A stretch of DNA of 64,000 nt from Aquibacillus halophilus (GCF_009649745.1 NZ_WJNG01000008.1:1-64000), one strand, 5' to 3'. Positions 36,148 through 44,450 are shown, counted from the first letter of the stretch. Made by a program: numbers and translations. Notes: generated from the sequence alone by a model not told the origin.

Positions 36148-37176
36148 ATGACATTTAAAGAAATAAGCCCTAAAATCAATATTAAAGAAATTAAAGAGCT
36201 TGGCAAATTATCAGAAAAAGTGTTAAAACATAAAGAAAAACGTGATCATGAATTAAATGCAATTATTAAAGGTGAAGATGATCGCTTGCTTTTGATAATC
36301 GGCCCTTGTTCGTCTGATAATGAAGAAGCTGTTCTTGAATATGCTCGTCGCTTAGCAAAATTACAAGAGGAAGTTAAGGATAAGATTTTTATTGTAATGA
36401 GGGTATATACGGCTAAACCTCGTACCAATGGTGATGGATATAAAGGCTTAATTCATCAGCCAGATTCAAAAGGTAATCCTAGCTTGATTAACGGTATTAA
36501 GGCTGTTCGTGAATTACATTATAAAGTAATTACGGAGACCGGTTTGACAACAGCAGATGAAATGCTTTATCCCGAAAATCTTCCTTTGATTGATGACCTT
36601 GTTAGCTACCACGCGATTGGGGCTCGAAGTGTGGAAGATCAACAACATCGATTTGTTGCAAGTGGTATTGATGTCCCAACAGGAATGAAAAATCCAACTT
36701 CTGGTAACTTGAACGTAATGTTTAATGGTATTTACGCTGCTCAAAATGCACAAAATTTTCTATTTAATTACGCTGAAGTAGAAACTGAAGGTAATCCACT
36801 TGCTCATGCAGTTTTACGTGGAGGGCTAAATGAATACGGAAAAAATATACCAAATTACCATACAGAAAATATACTAGACGCAATCAAATTTTATGAAAAA
36901 ATGCAGCTTAAAAATCCATTTATCATAATTGATACGAATCATGATAACTCTGGTAAACAATATTTAGAACAAATTCGTATCGTTCGTCAAATATTGATTA
37001 ATCGTTTATGGAATGAAAAAATTAAGAAATATGTTCGCGGATTTATGATTGAATCTTATCTTGAAGATGGGCGGCAAGACGAACCAACAGTATTTGGTAA
37101 ATCAATTACAGATCCTTGTCTTGGATGGGAAAGGACAAAAGAACTTATTTATGAAATTTATAAAACAGAGGTTTAA
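36148..37176 (+). CDS. aroG: 3-deoxy-7-phosphoheptulonate synthase (DAHP synthase), class I AroG/F/H type
   Basis: 342 residues. It condenses phosphoenolpyruvate and erythrose 4-phosphate in the first shikimate step. Class I-alpha signatures are IIGPCSSDNEEAVLEYA, MRVYTAKPRTNGDGYKGLIHQP, GARSVEDQQHR, PTGMKNPTSGN, RGG, DTNHDNSGK and FMIESYLEDGRQD. Many Bacillaceae use the shorter class I-beta enzyme fused to chorismate mutase, so an AroG-like enzyme inside this accessory array suggests acquisition. It has a strong AAGGAGG ribosome site. Confidence 0.93.
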   Translation: MTFKEISPKINIKEIKELGKLSEKVLKHKEKRDHELNAIIKGEDDRLLLIIGPCSSDNEEAVLEYARRLAKLQEEVKDKIFIVMRVYTAKPRTNGDGYKGLIHQPDSKGNPSLINGIKAVRELHYKVITETGLTTADEMLYPENLPLIDDLVSYHAIGARSVEDQQHRFVASGIDVPTGMKNPTSGNLNVMFNGIYAAQNAQNFLFNYAEVETEGNPLAHAVLRGGLNEYGKNIPNYHTENILDAIKFYEKMQLKNPFIIIDTNHDNSGKQYLEQIRIVRQILINRLWNEKIKKYVRGFMIESYLEDGRQDEPTVFGKSITDPCLGWERTKELIYEIYKTEV

Positions 37177-37278
37177 TAAAGAATAATTTCATATAAATTT
37201 CACAATAACAAATGGGCATAAAAATAGGACGAAGTAAGTAATTTGATAAAACAATGTTAATTTTTTGGGATTCCTAAT

Positions 37279-37380
37279 TAAATTAACGGGTGTAATAGTT
37301 AAAGAAGGGTCATCGGTTACGATGACCCTTTGTTTGTGTTTGAAAAATTATTGGAATATTATGTTAATATTAAATGTGAA
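37279..37380 (+). promoter_or_regulatory. Full array border unit: X repeat, terminator, promoter
   Basis: X copy (TTAACGGGTGTAATAGTT), then hairpin AAGGGTCATCG-GTTA-CGATGACCCTT (37305-37330) with T tail, then the conserved promoter block TTGGAATATTATGTTAATAT (37351 onward). The following Y copy near 37390 is degenerate. Confidence 0.75.
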
Positions 37381-37469
37381 CAGTTGTGCTTAAATAAACG
37401 TGGCAGGATAGTCAAAGAAGAGTATCTGTTAATTCTTAAAATAAATCAACTTTTATTAGGATTTATTGA

Positions 37470-38006
37470 GTGGGTGGTGGGAGAATTATCGTAACTTTAA
37501 TAAATTTTACTATCTGGATATTGTTCTTATTGGCTACGATTTTCTTAGTCTATTTAATCTATTTTTTAGTAAATAAAAGAAAAAGAAAGCTATTTCGAAC
37601 TGGAATGTTACTTTTAATAGTAGTTATTTTCTTGGGTATCTTTTATGCCCCAACCCAGACTCATATTGATACATCTAAAAATTATTCGATAACTTTTTAT
37701 ACTGGTAATACATCTTTTGCGATTACAGATAAGAAACAAGTAAGTAGAGTTATAAGCTTAGTTAATAGTCAGACTCTAATAAGGAATACGGAGAAAACCA
37801 TTTTTGGAGTGACTAGACTTCCTTCAGATGACACGATAACAATACGAATCGTAGGGATTAATGTTCCATATCATGATCTCTTTGTTGTAAGAAAAGATGA
37901 TTATAAACAATCTTTTGCAAATATAAATGAACAATATTACTCAATACTTTCAGCAAAATCATTTGTTAAAGAAGTGGTTAATCTTGTTTCTGATTATGCT
38001 CAATAG
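37470..38006 (+). CDS. Hypothetical membrane protein
   Basis: 178 residues. Two N-terminal helices (about 10-33 and 43-59) are separated by a KRKRK loop, followed by an extracytoplasmic domain. The GTG start at 37470 is uncertain because the best purine-rich run (GGTGGGAG) lies just after it. The family is unknown. Confidence 0.6.
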   Translation: MGGGRIIVTLINFTIWILFLLATIFLVYLIYFLVNKRKRKLFRTGMLLLIVVIFLGIFYAPTQTHIDTSKNYSITFYTGNTSFAITDKKQVSRVISLVNSQTLIRNTEKTIFGVTRLPSDDTITIRIVGINVPYHDLFVVRKDDYKQSFANINEQYYSILSAKSFVKEVVNLVSDYAQ

Positions 38007-38118
38007 ATACCGAAAAATCTGTGTACTTAATTACCGAAACAGAAGTGTTGAATAAGGGATACAAATGGTAATTGTAATTAGCCATATTTTAAAGCAGAAG
38101 GTATAGGGAGGTTAGTGT

Positions 38119-38922
38119 GTGGAGGAGCTACTATTTAATTTAGAGATAGATGAAGAGGACGGAAGTGCGGAAATTCTTGTGGAAGGAATCATAGGTGAGA
38201 AAAATTATTGTTTTCTTTTAGATACTGGTGCAGCTAAAACATCTGTTAAAACAGATGATTATATAGCAAAATATCATAGTATAGGAGAAAGTCATAGTAA
38301 CGGTGTCTTTTCATCTCTTAGTGAGCAAAAGATAGTTATTCCGAATATTGAAGTCGGTCCTCTAATAAAAGAAAATTTCACAATATGTCGTACTAACGAA
38401 AATCTAGATCATAAAAAAAATCTTATCGGAATGGACTTTTTAAAAGAATATTCTTACTGTTTTTATTTTGATGAAAACAAAATCATGGTAAATCAAAATA
38501 CCGAATTACTAAAAATGACACTTGAAGATTTAGTTCTTGATCGCAAGGGTTACCAGCCTTATATAAATGTTCATTACGGGGAAACAATGGCTAGTGCTGT
38601 TTGGGACACAGGAGCAGGAATAACAGTAGTTGATGTAAATTTCATTAAGAATAACCCTAGCTACTTTGAAGAGATTGGAACTTCAATGGGGACCGACTCG
38701 ACAGGAACTTCCATTAATACTCCAGAGTTTTTGATGAGTTCAACAATCATAGGTAAACATAGATTCCCTTTTCATAGAGTTGTAGGTGTTGATTTATCAC
38801 GTGTTAATTCGACAGCTAAAATAAGAATGGATTTAATATTGGGTTATAGCACTCTTAGTAAAGCAAATTGGTTTTTTGATTTTCCTCGTGAAAAGTGGGC
38901 CATTTTAAGTATGTTAGAATAA
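38119..38922 (+). CDS. Retropepsin-like aspartic protease with two lobes in one chain
   Basis: 267 residues with no signal peptide. Two copies of the catalytic Asp-Thr-Gly-Ala motif are present: Asp35 in FLLDTGAAKTSV and Asp163 in AVWDTGAGITVV. Each is followed later by a hydrophobic-hydrophobic-Gly motif (LIGMDF near 102, LILGYS near 240). Retropepsins have one such unit and dimerise, whereas pepsins fuse two, so this is a fused pseudo-dimer. Substrate unknown. GTG start at 38119 with GGGAGG 7 bp upstream. Confidence 0.8.
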   Translation: MEELLFNLEIDEEDGSAEILVEGIIGEKNYCFLLDTGAAKTSVKTDDYIAKYHSIGESHSNGVFSSLSEQKIVIPNIEVGPLIKENFTICRTNENLDHKKNLIGMDFLKEYSYCFYFDENKIMVNQNTELLKMTLEDLVLDRKGYQPYINVHYGETMASAVWDTGAGITVVDVNFIKNNPSYFEEIGTSMGTDSTGTSINTPEFLMSSTIIGKHRFPFHRVVGVDLSRVNSTAKIRMDLILGYSTLSKANWFFDFPREKWAILSMLE

Positions 38923-39095
38923 CTATTTATTTTCATGAACGGGTCATTTGAAACAGTGTACCATAGGCTTGCTAGTCTTCGAAATGAATGCCGCACATTA
39001 TATTGTTGTTTTTCTTATCGAAGTAATCTTTGCATAAATCTACATACATTTCGTGGTTAATATAAAGTGCGCTACAGATCAGGGGAGGGAGATAG

Positions 39096-39203
39096 ATGAT
39101 AAAAAGAAAAGTGATAACAACATTATTGGCAACGCCTTTATCCTTGTTAGTGGTCTTTGGATTATTCTTTGGAGAATGGGAACGACCTTTGAAGAAAGGT
39201 TAG
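39096..39203 (+). CDS. 35-residue single-helix membrane peptide
   Basis: The frame starts MIKRKVITTLLATPLSLLVV and ends in WERPLKKG. It has one hydrophobic helix between basic ends. The ATG follows GGGGAGGGAG by 7 bp, which is the main support. The function is unknown. Confidence 0.5.
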   Translation: MIKRKVITTLLATPLSLLVVFGLFFGEWERPLKKG

Positions 39204-39237
39204 ACTTCTTTATTTGGATGTGAAATAGTTTTATGGA

Positions 39238-39274
39238 TTTTAGTCAAATTTATTTTTATTAGTTTTGACTAAAA
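39238..39274 (+). promoter_or_regulatory. Hairpin directly upstream of a lipoprotein ribosome site
   Basis: TTTTAGTCAAA and TTTGACTAAAA form an 11-bp stem just before GAGGAGGG. With no T run after it, it may be an mRNA leader structure or a terminator of the 35-codon gene. Confidence 0.4.
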
Positions 39275-39290
39275 TATGAGGAGGGATTTA

Positions 39291-39983
39291 GTGAAACCTT
39301 ATGCTGGAACCATTATGGTTATAGGCTTACTGCTAACGGGTTGTACAAATAATGAGACAGTTTCTATTGAAGGGGAAATATTCGCGATAAATCCTGAAGA
39401 CAAAACATTTGTTGTTTACGTAGGGGATACATTGACAGAACATCAAAGAGAAGCACAGGATTTTGACGAAAACGAAAAAAACATTGAAGCGTTTCTGTCG
39501 CAAACAGAGGAAGATACAGTGGTGAAAGGTGAAGTAGATTCGTTTAATGATTTAAAAATAGAACAAAAGGTATCCATCGAGATTAACGGGAATTATGATA
39601 AAGAACTGGTTACGATTGGAACGATTTTTGAAAACCACGAAAAACTACCCGCCTATGATATAGAAAAGGTGGAGGTTATTCCTTATTCAAAAGAAGAAAT
39701 TGTTGCGGAAATGACAGTGGACAAAGGAAAATATGGGCTTTATATTTACAATCCGAAGCCTGACGAAAACGGGGGATTCAGTCCTCCAGATTTGACTAAC
39801 ACTATTCAACTTCAAACATTGGTAATGAGACAAGTTAATAATGATAAAAATACGCAAGAATTGTTAGGGTTATATGACGATTCTCCAACGTATATCATTA
39901 CAGATGATAAAGGTATTATATTTAAATCGAACAAGGAAAAGGAACTAGATGCATTTGTAAAAAAGTTAGGGGAAAAAAAATAA
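39291..39983 (+). CDS. Lipoprotein of unknown function
   Basis: 230 residues. The signal peptide KPYAGTIMVIGLLLTGC gives a lipobox LTGC. The N-terminal part (SIEGEIFAINPEDKTFVVYVGDT) looks like an OB-like or DUF3221-like beta domain. A GTG start at 39291 is preferred because GAGGAGGG lies between it and the ATG at 39276. Confidence 0.7.
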   Translation: MKPYAGTIMVIGLLLTGCTNNETVSIEGEIFAINPEDKTFVVYVGDTLTEHQREAQDFDENEKNIEAFLSQTEEDTVVKGEVDSFNDLKIEQKVSIEINGNYDKELVTIGTIFENHEKLPAYDIEKVEVIPYSKEEIVAEMTVDKGKYGLYIYNPKPDENGGFSPPDLTNTIQLQTLVMRQVNNDKNTQELLGLYDDSPTYIITDDKGIIFKSNKEKELDAFVKKLGEKK

Positions 39984-40016
39984 ACTAAAAAACTTGACTG
40001 TGCAAACACGAAAATG

Positions 40017-40096
40017 CTTGTTCAATGAACGGGTACGTTAGTGAAACAAACTGTCGCTGCCATTGTTGAACGAACGACGCAGAAGAGTTTAACAAG
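40017..40096 (+). repeat. Array border, X copy plus Y copy
   Basis: X: CTTGTTCAATGAACGGGTAC then GTTAGTGAAACAA. Y: ATTGTTGAACGAACGACGCAG then AGTTTAACAAG. There is no terminator or promoter between them. Confidence 0.8.
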
Positions 40097-40123
40097 AACT
40101 TTAAAAATGGGGTAGGGAATATA

Positions 40124-40243
40124 ATGAGTAAAGAAAATAAAGCAGACAAAGTAGTAAAACGATTTGTATTATATGCGGTAGCAGTAGGTATTGTAGTTTT
40201 TGTTGGGTTGATGATTATGGGGATTGTAGGCGTAGTCTTCTAA
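40124..40243 (+). CDS. 39-residue single-helix membrane protein
   Basis: A charged N terminus (MSKENKADKVVKRF) followed by one helix rich in Val/Gly ending GVVF. The ATG has GGGTAGGGAA upstream. It is bordered on both sides by array repeats, as a complete minimal unit. Confidence 0.6.
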   Translation: MSKENKADKVVKRFVLYAVAVGIVVFVGLMIMGIVGVVF

Positions 40244-40250
40244 CTAATTA

Positions 40251-40397
40251 TTCTTCAACAAACGGTTCCAATAGTTTAACAAAGGATCATCAATTATGAT
40301 GATCTTTTTTTGTGTTTGAAGAATTATTGGAATATTATGTTAAAATTAATATGTGGGGACAGTTGTACTTAAATTAACGGAGCAGTTTAATTGAGGA
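40251..40397 (+). promoter_or_regulatory. Complete array border unit: X, terminator, promoter, Y
   Basis: X at 40251-40284, hairpin GATCATC-AATTAT-GATGATC (40285-40304) with T tail, promoter block with extended -10 TATGTTAAAAT (around 40330-40345), Y at 40363-40397. The unit is about 150 bp and close in sequence to those at 43291-43440 and 46931-47073. Confidence 0.82.
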
Positions 40398-40432
40398 AGA
40401 AAAAGAGTGAAATTAGAAGGGAATTTGTTAAT

Positions 40433-40858
40433 GTGAAATTTGAGGAACTTCTTGAGAAAAAGGATTTGTTTGTTTCATTGGAGCGTATTACAGTTCCGAG
40501 AAGAATATTAGGAGAAGGTACATTATCAATAGTAATAAATATTAGTGATGATTTTGGTGCTTTATTTTTACAAGAGAATAAACATCTAATAACTACATTG
40601 CAAATAGATTTTGCTCACAATGTAATGTTTTCGATTATTCCTGATGATTTTACTGAATATGACCACTCTGAAAGATTTAGTGGAAATACATTTAAAGTGT
40701 ACACGAAGTCCCGACAATTAGAATTTGCCGAAAAAATGACACCTCATTCGAGAGATGTCTTTTCAAACAAAAAGTTACTACATTATTCAATAGTTTGTTT
40801 TGAGGATAATGTTGATGTATTTTCTTATGTGGAACCAACCATTATAGTAGTCAGGTAA
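40433..40858 (+). CDS. Hypothetical protein, paralogue of the 57408 product
   Basis: 141 residues from GTG at 40433. The frame runs up to 40391, but the alignment with the 135-residue protein at 57408 begins here (KFEELLEKKDLFVSLERI against EFTEFVKELGYNISFEAI). Shared blocks include TLQIDF/TFQIDF, DDFTEYD/DDYTVWN, HYSIVCFE/HYSLACFE. It is soluble with no known domain. It may be an immunity or stress protein, but that is a guess. Confidence 0.65.
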   Translation: MKFEELLEKKDLFVSLERITVPRRILGEGTLSIVINISDDFGALFLQENKHLITTLQIDFAHNVMFSIIPDDFTEYDHSERFSGNTFKVYTKSRQLEFAEKMTPHSRDVFSNKKLLHYSIVCFEDNVDVFSYVEPTIIVVR

Positions 40859-41137
40859 ATAATAATAACTTTTAAAGTTAGTTCCATATCAGTTTAATAG
40901 TAGCTTGTTTGTTATTGTAGCTAAAGTGGATGTTGAATAAAGCAGACTGGATGTGTTCTTTCGCTCTTCAATTAAAGTACAAATTTTGTCGGTTTAATCA
41001 ACAAGGAAACCTTTTGCCTGTAAGTAAGAAATCCTTCATAAAATGGAAAAAAATGTTTAAATAGTAATATAAATTGGAAATGTCAACACACCATTTAATG
41101 ATGTTTTATATTTAAACACAAATAGGAGTGGTTCATT

Positions 41138-41743
41138 ATTAAACAACTTATCGTTTTTGTTGTAGGTGCTTTGCTTTTAGTAGCTGGGTGTTCTTCAACA
41201 ACAGATGAAGAGAGTGCTGACGCAAGGGAGAAGTATAACGATACGGAACAAGAGCTAAGCGAAAAACTAGGAGCTGGTATTAGGATTTTGGAACCAAATG
41301 GGTATTCTCTGCTCAGCGCCTCTCTTCTCCCAAATGAGGAAGGTGAATATCGCGAGGTAGGATTGGGATACGGAGTTATGGAAGATGGAAAGGAAGCTGT
41401 AGAAATATCGGATAAACAATCGGAAAAGCTGTCTAAAACAGAATATGTATATGGACCTTATAAAGGTAATGCCAATTTTAGAGTAGCCATTCAACCTATA
41501 AAAGATGAGTTTGATATTGAATCGTTCGCTATCGAGGCAGGCGGGGAAGTAACAGAAATAGAAGGACAGAACGTAGCTTATGCGGAAATAGATACGATGC
41601 CTCGTCAGTTAAGGGCTTTTGTGCCTTTTAATGATGTTTTATATTCATTGGTTATCCCTTTAGAGGGAGAAGGTACGGGATTATCAAAAGAAGATGCTTT
41701 TGACTATATCAAAAAAATTGTCAATGAATATAAAAACAATTAA
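41138..41743 (+). CDS. Lipoprotein with an apparent ATT start codon
   Basis: From ATT at 41138 the frame gives a textbook lipoprotein signal peptide, KQLIVFVVGALLLVAGC, with AGGAGTGG 8 bp upstream. A start at the TTG at 41171 would remove most of it. Either ATT initiates (rare, known for infC) or the ATG start has mutated. The mature part (about 185 residues) has the pattern EPNGYSLLSASLLP and is not known to me. Confidence 0.6.
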   Translation: MKQLIVFVVGALLLVAGCSSTTDEESADAREKYNDTEQELSEKLGAGIRILEPNGYSLLSASLLPNEEGEYREVGLGYGVMEDGKEAVEISDKQSEKLSKTEYVYGPYKGNANFRVAIQPIKDEFDIESFAIEAGGEVTEIEGQNVAYAEIDTMPRQLRAFVPFNDVLYSLVIPLEGEGTGLSKEDAFDYIKKIVNEYKNN

Positions 41744-41809
41744 AACGTATATCATTTAACAAATCATATTGATTGAGCAATAAAAAAATGAGAGTTCTCT
41801 AAAATAGTT

Positions 41810-41875
41810 TATTTAAATAGCTTAACCATCCAAACTACTGACACTTCTACTAGTTTGAATGGTTAAGTTATTTAA
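41810..41875 (+). terminator. Terminator after the lipoprotein
   Basis: AATAGCTTAACCATCCAAACT, a loop of about 15 bases, then AGTTTGAATGGTTAAGTTATT. This is a long imperfect stem. Confidence 0.6.
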
Positions 41876-41880
41876 TGAGT

Positions 41881-41949
41881 TTATTTATGTTGAAATTAAT
41901 ATGTGAACACCTGTACTTAAAGTAACGACGTAGGTTAGTTGAAGAAAGG
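41881..41949 (+). promoter_or_regulatory. Array promoter block and Y copy
   Basis: TTATGTTGAAATTAATATGTG followed by CTGTACTTAAAGTAACG, ACGTAGGTTAGTTGAAGAAAGG split as Y. The promoter block here is shortened at its 5' side. Confidence 0.65.
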
Positions 41950-42015
41950 ATATTTGCATAAGTGAAACGAAATCCAATTTTATTCGTAGATATGAGTTAA
42001 AAGGAGAGTGTAGAA

Positions 42016-42576
42016 ATGGTATATATTGCTCTTGGTATTGCTTCTCTTGCAATTTTGTTAGTCTTACTGTTTGCTGATAAATTCACTCCTTTTTCAGCTA
42101 TGATGAGTAGTTTTAAGGAAGGAACATTTAAGAAAGGAATCGTGTCATTATCCATTGTTACAATCGCATTCACCTCTTACGGTGTTTATTATGAACTAAC
42201 TTATCAACCATCTTATTTAGATATACAAGTCGAAGGTGAACACTACACCGTATTCGGAGACGTTGGAGAATTTGGTTATTATTCGGACACTTTAATAAAA
42301 AAAGATGCAGAAACGGAAATGCACCTTGTATCTTGGGGAGAATTAGGTTTAGAAAAAGCAGAGATAATTGTTCAGTATCCTTCAGGAAAAGAAGACATAT
42401 GGGAAGCCGAACTATCCCGATTAAAACAATCATCAATATCCCCTTTAACAGAGAACTATCAAATTCAAGACATCCACAAGGCTTCGCTTTATACATTTAA
42501 GGAAAAAGGAAACGTTGAACTTAGTATAACCGACGGAGAAAAAGAGTTAAGTAGTTTAAAAATAGAAGTTAAATGA
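42016..42576 (+). CDS. Hypothetical membrane-anchored protein
   Basis: 186 residues with two N-terminal helices (about 3-20 and 43-62), then an extracytoplasmic beta-rich domain (DIQVEGEHYTVFGDVGEFGYYSD split). ATG after AAGGAGAG. The family is unknown. X and Y repeats follow at 42598-42677. Confidence 0.65.
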   Translation: MVYIALGIASLAILLVLLFADKFTPFSAMMSSFKEGTFKKGIVSLSIVTIAFTSYGVYYELTYQPSYLDIQVEGEHYTVFGDVGEFGYYSDTLIKKDAETEMHLVSWGELGLEKAEIIVQYPSGKEDIWEAELSRLKQSSISPLTENYQIQDIHKASLYTFKEKGNVELSITDGEKELSSLKIEVK

Positions 42577-42642
42577 TAGAAAATCTGTTAGCCCGTTATT
42601 TGTTGAAGGAACGGGTAGCTTTACTTCAAGAAGTAATATCCT

Positions 42643-42677
42643 CTTGTTCAACTAACGGAGCAGGTTAGTGCAACAAG
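42643..42677 (+). repeat. Best-preserved Y copy of the array repeat
   Basis: TTGTT-CA-ACTAAC, core GGAGCAG, GTTAGT-GC-AACAA. The two arms pair over 11 of 13 positions. This copy shows the palindrome most clearly. Confidence 0.9.
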
Positions 42678-42729
42678 AAAAGTATAAAGTAATCACTATT
42701 GTTAAATAAACTCGTAAGGGGAAAATAAA

Positions 42730-42921
42730 TTGAGAAAAAATAAAATTATGCAATGGGTTGGATTTGCTATAGTGATGATTTCTATAATGTTAGATGGACT
42801 TGTAAAACATAGAGGTGAAGAAAATCTAATATTCGGAGTATCTTATTACTTTATTATTGGTAATGTCATCGGTTTTTTGGTTCTTATTATTTTTACCATT
42901 AAACAAAGATATAAAAAGTGA
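42730..42921 (+). CDS. Small two-helix membrane protein
   Basis: 63 residues from TTG at 42730 with AAGGGG upstream. Helices at about 8-23 and 36-57, basic ends (MRKNK and KQRYKK). No family recognised. Confidence 0.58.
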   Translation: MRKNKIMQWVGFAIVMISIMLDGLVKHRGEENLIFGVSYYFIIGNVIGFLVLIIFTIKQRYKK

Positions 42922-43101
42922 TTTTAATACCCTTAGATGGGAGATTAAAGGTACGGAACAAAGCTAATCAGTTTATTGCCAGCTTCTCTTTATATTGTGA
43001 AGGAATGTACTTACACTAACGGGTGCTTATCATTAACAAGCAATAACCCTATTTTGTGGTGATATCCGTAGGGTATATAAAAGTTTTAAGGGGGATATAA
43101 G

Positions 43102-43272
43102 GTGACGATTCAGGATTTTTTTACGGGATTACCATTAGCAATTGGAATTGTGTTTTTCTTAATTGGATTGTTCCTTCTTTTTATTATTATATCTATAGCT
43201 GTGAGGGTTGGGATAGATAATTCAAAAACAAGTAAGATGTTAAAAGAGCTGTTAGAGTTGCAACGGAAATAA
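43102..43272 (+). CDS. 56-residue membrane protein with a short amphipathic tail (DUF4083-like shape)
   Basis: A GTG start after AAGGGGG. One long helix (about 10-35), then KTSKMLKELLELQRK. The layout, one helix and a tail of Leu repeats, is shared with the products at 43491, 44097 and 49546. No enzymatic motif. Confidence 0.6.
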   Translation: MTIQDFFTGLPLAIGIVFFLIGLFLLFIIISIAVRVGIDNSKTSKMLKELLELQRK

Positions 43273-43290
43273 AAACAATTGAACATCCTT

Positions 43291-43440
43291 CTTGTTGTAT
43301 TAAAGGGTGCAAGAGTTTAACAAGGGATCGTCGAATAGGATGGTCCTATTTTTTGATTTAAATAATTTTTGGAATATTATGTTAAAATTAATATGTGAAC
43401 AGCTGTACTTAAATTAACGTAGCAGGTTAGTGAAACAAGG
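43291..43440 (+). promoter_or_regulatory. Complete array border unit: X, hairpin, promoter, Y
   Basis: X: CTTGTTGTATTAAAGGGTGC then AAGAGTTTAACAAGG. Imperfect hairpin at 43324-43352 with T6. Promoter TTGGAATATTATGTTAAAAT (43369 onward). Y: GTACTTAAATTAACG, TAGCAG, GTTAGTGAAACAAGG to 43440. Confidence 0.82.
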
Positions 43441-43490
43441 ATTAAAAATAAATATGTAATGCAAATAGACATAATAATGGGGGAATTTAT

Positions 43491-43613
43491 ATGTGGATTT
43501 TCACACTACTAATTGCTGTAGGTGTGGGGACAATTGTTGGGTTTATGAAAGAACAATCCAGTCAAAATAAAAGAATTATTGAATTACTTGAAGAGATAAA
43601 GCGAGATAAATAA
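43491..43613 (+). CDS. 40-residue membrane protein with amphipathic tail
   Basis: MWIFTLLIAVGVGTIVGF followed by a tail with IIELLEEIKRDK. ATG after GGGGGAATTT. It has the same architecture as 43102 and 44097 but little sequence identity. It is a complete unit between array borders. Confidence 0.6.
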   Translation: MWIFTLLIAVGVGTIVGFMKEQSSQNKRIIELLEEIKRDK

Positions 43614-43614
43614 T

Positions 43615-43810
43615 GCTATTAAACAAATGGTGCGTTACTTCTTTTATTCCACTAACGCCGCAGTTTAGTAAAAAGTAAAATCTCTTAAAATGTAAATTTA
43701 GAAGCAGATGTGGGTTATTTTATGTATGGGTATGGTACTAAAGGGTGGCTTTTCTTGAAAAAGGAATTGCACTTCTTGTTCAAGTATAGAAGCAGAAGAG
43801 TGGCAGAAGG
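43615..43810 (+). repeat. Run of four array repeats with no gene between (empty unit)
   Basis: An X and Y pair at 43615-43675 is followed by about 60 bp without a credible frame, then another X (43736-43764) and Y (43775-43810). This looks like a unit whose gene has been lost or has decayed. Confidence 0.55.
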
Positions 43811-43840
43811 CTTACGAGTTTCTAAAAGGAGGTTTTTAAT

Positions 43841-44026
43841 ATGAAGAATGTAAAAACCAAAAGTTTTTTTATAGCATCTGCGATTACTTTTCTACTTCTT
43901 ACAGTCGCCATTTTTTTGAACTACAACTCCCTTGAATACGCCAAGGAAGCCTGTGTTGATAACAATAAAACTCCAAAGATTGAACAAGATTTTCTTGCAT
44001 TCAATTGGTCTGTTTCTTGCGACTGA
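43841..44026 (+). CDS. Small exported or membrane-anchored protein
   Basis: 61 residues, one N-terminal helix (about 8-26) and a short external part with two cysteines (EACVDNN and SVSCD) that could pair. ATG after AAAGGAGG. Confidence 0.6.
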   Translation: MKNVKTKSFFIASAITFLLLTVAIFLNYNSLEYAKEACVDNNKTPKIEQDFLAFNWSVSCD

Positions 44027-44036
44027 TTTAATCTTG

Positions 44037-44073
44037 CTTGTTCCATTAACGGGTGCTTATCTTAAAAAATGAG
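44037..44073 (+). repeat. X copy of the array repeat
   Basis: CTTGTTCCATTAAC, GGGTGC, then TTATCTTAAAAAATG. The right arm is degenerate. Confidence 0.7.
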
Positions 44074-44096
44074 AACTTTCAAAAGGGGGTTAGAAG

Positions 44097-44297
44097 ATGG
44101 ATTTTGTACAAACTGTTTACTTAGTTATAGTTGTTGGACTGATTTTTTTATTCTTTATATCTTTCACTGTCTTTATTAGACGTTTGCTTACAAATTCTTC
44201 AATAAGAAGCAATGAGGCAAATGAGGTTGGTAAGAAGCTCGATACATTAATCGAACAAAACGACGTAATCATTTCACTATTAAAAGAGAAAAAGTGA
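44097..44297 (+). CDS. DUF4083-like small membrane protein
   Basis: 66 residues: helix (about 5-28), then FIRRLLTNSSIRSNEA, and a tail EVGKKLDTLIEQNDVIISLLKEKK. The RRLL-N-SS plus KKLD-x-LI pattern is what I recall for DUF4083 of Bacillaceae. ATG after AAAGGGGG. Function unknown. Confidence 0.68.
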   Translation: MDFVQTVYLVIVVGLIFLFFISFTVFIRRLLTNSSIRSNEANEVGKKLDTLIEQNDVIISLLKEKK

Positions 44298-44302
44298 CTT
44301 TA

Positions 44303-44360
44303 CTTGTTCAACTAAAGGGTTAAATAGTGAAAAGGGCGATCACAAATGATCGTTTTTTTT
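44303..44360 (+). terminator. X repeat plus terminator
   Basis: CTTGTTCAACTAAAGGG and TTAAATAGTG, then hairpin CGATCA-CAAA-TGATCG (44337-44352) and eight T. Confidence 0.82.
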
Positions 44361-44435
44361 CTGTTCTAACGACTATTATTTAAGTAGGATAAAATAAATT
44401 TTGATAATAAATTTAAAATAATCAGTTTGTTTAAT

Positions 44436-44450
44436 TGAGAATCGTTATCA
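44436..44450. promoter_or_regulatory. Fur box upstream of the flavoprotein gene
   Basis: TGAGAATCGTTATCA matches the 7-1-7 Fur consensus TGATAATNATTATCA in 13 of 15 positions. It sits 55 bp before the start at 44505, so iron repression is likely. Confidence 0.75.
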
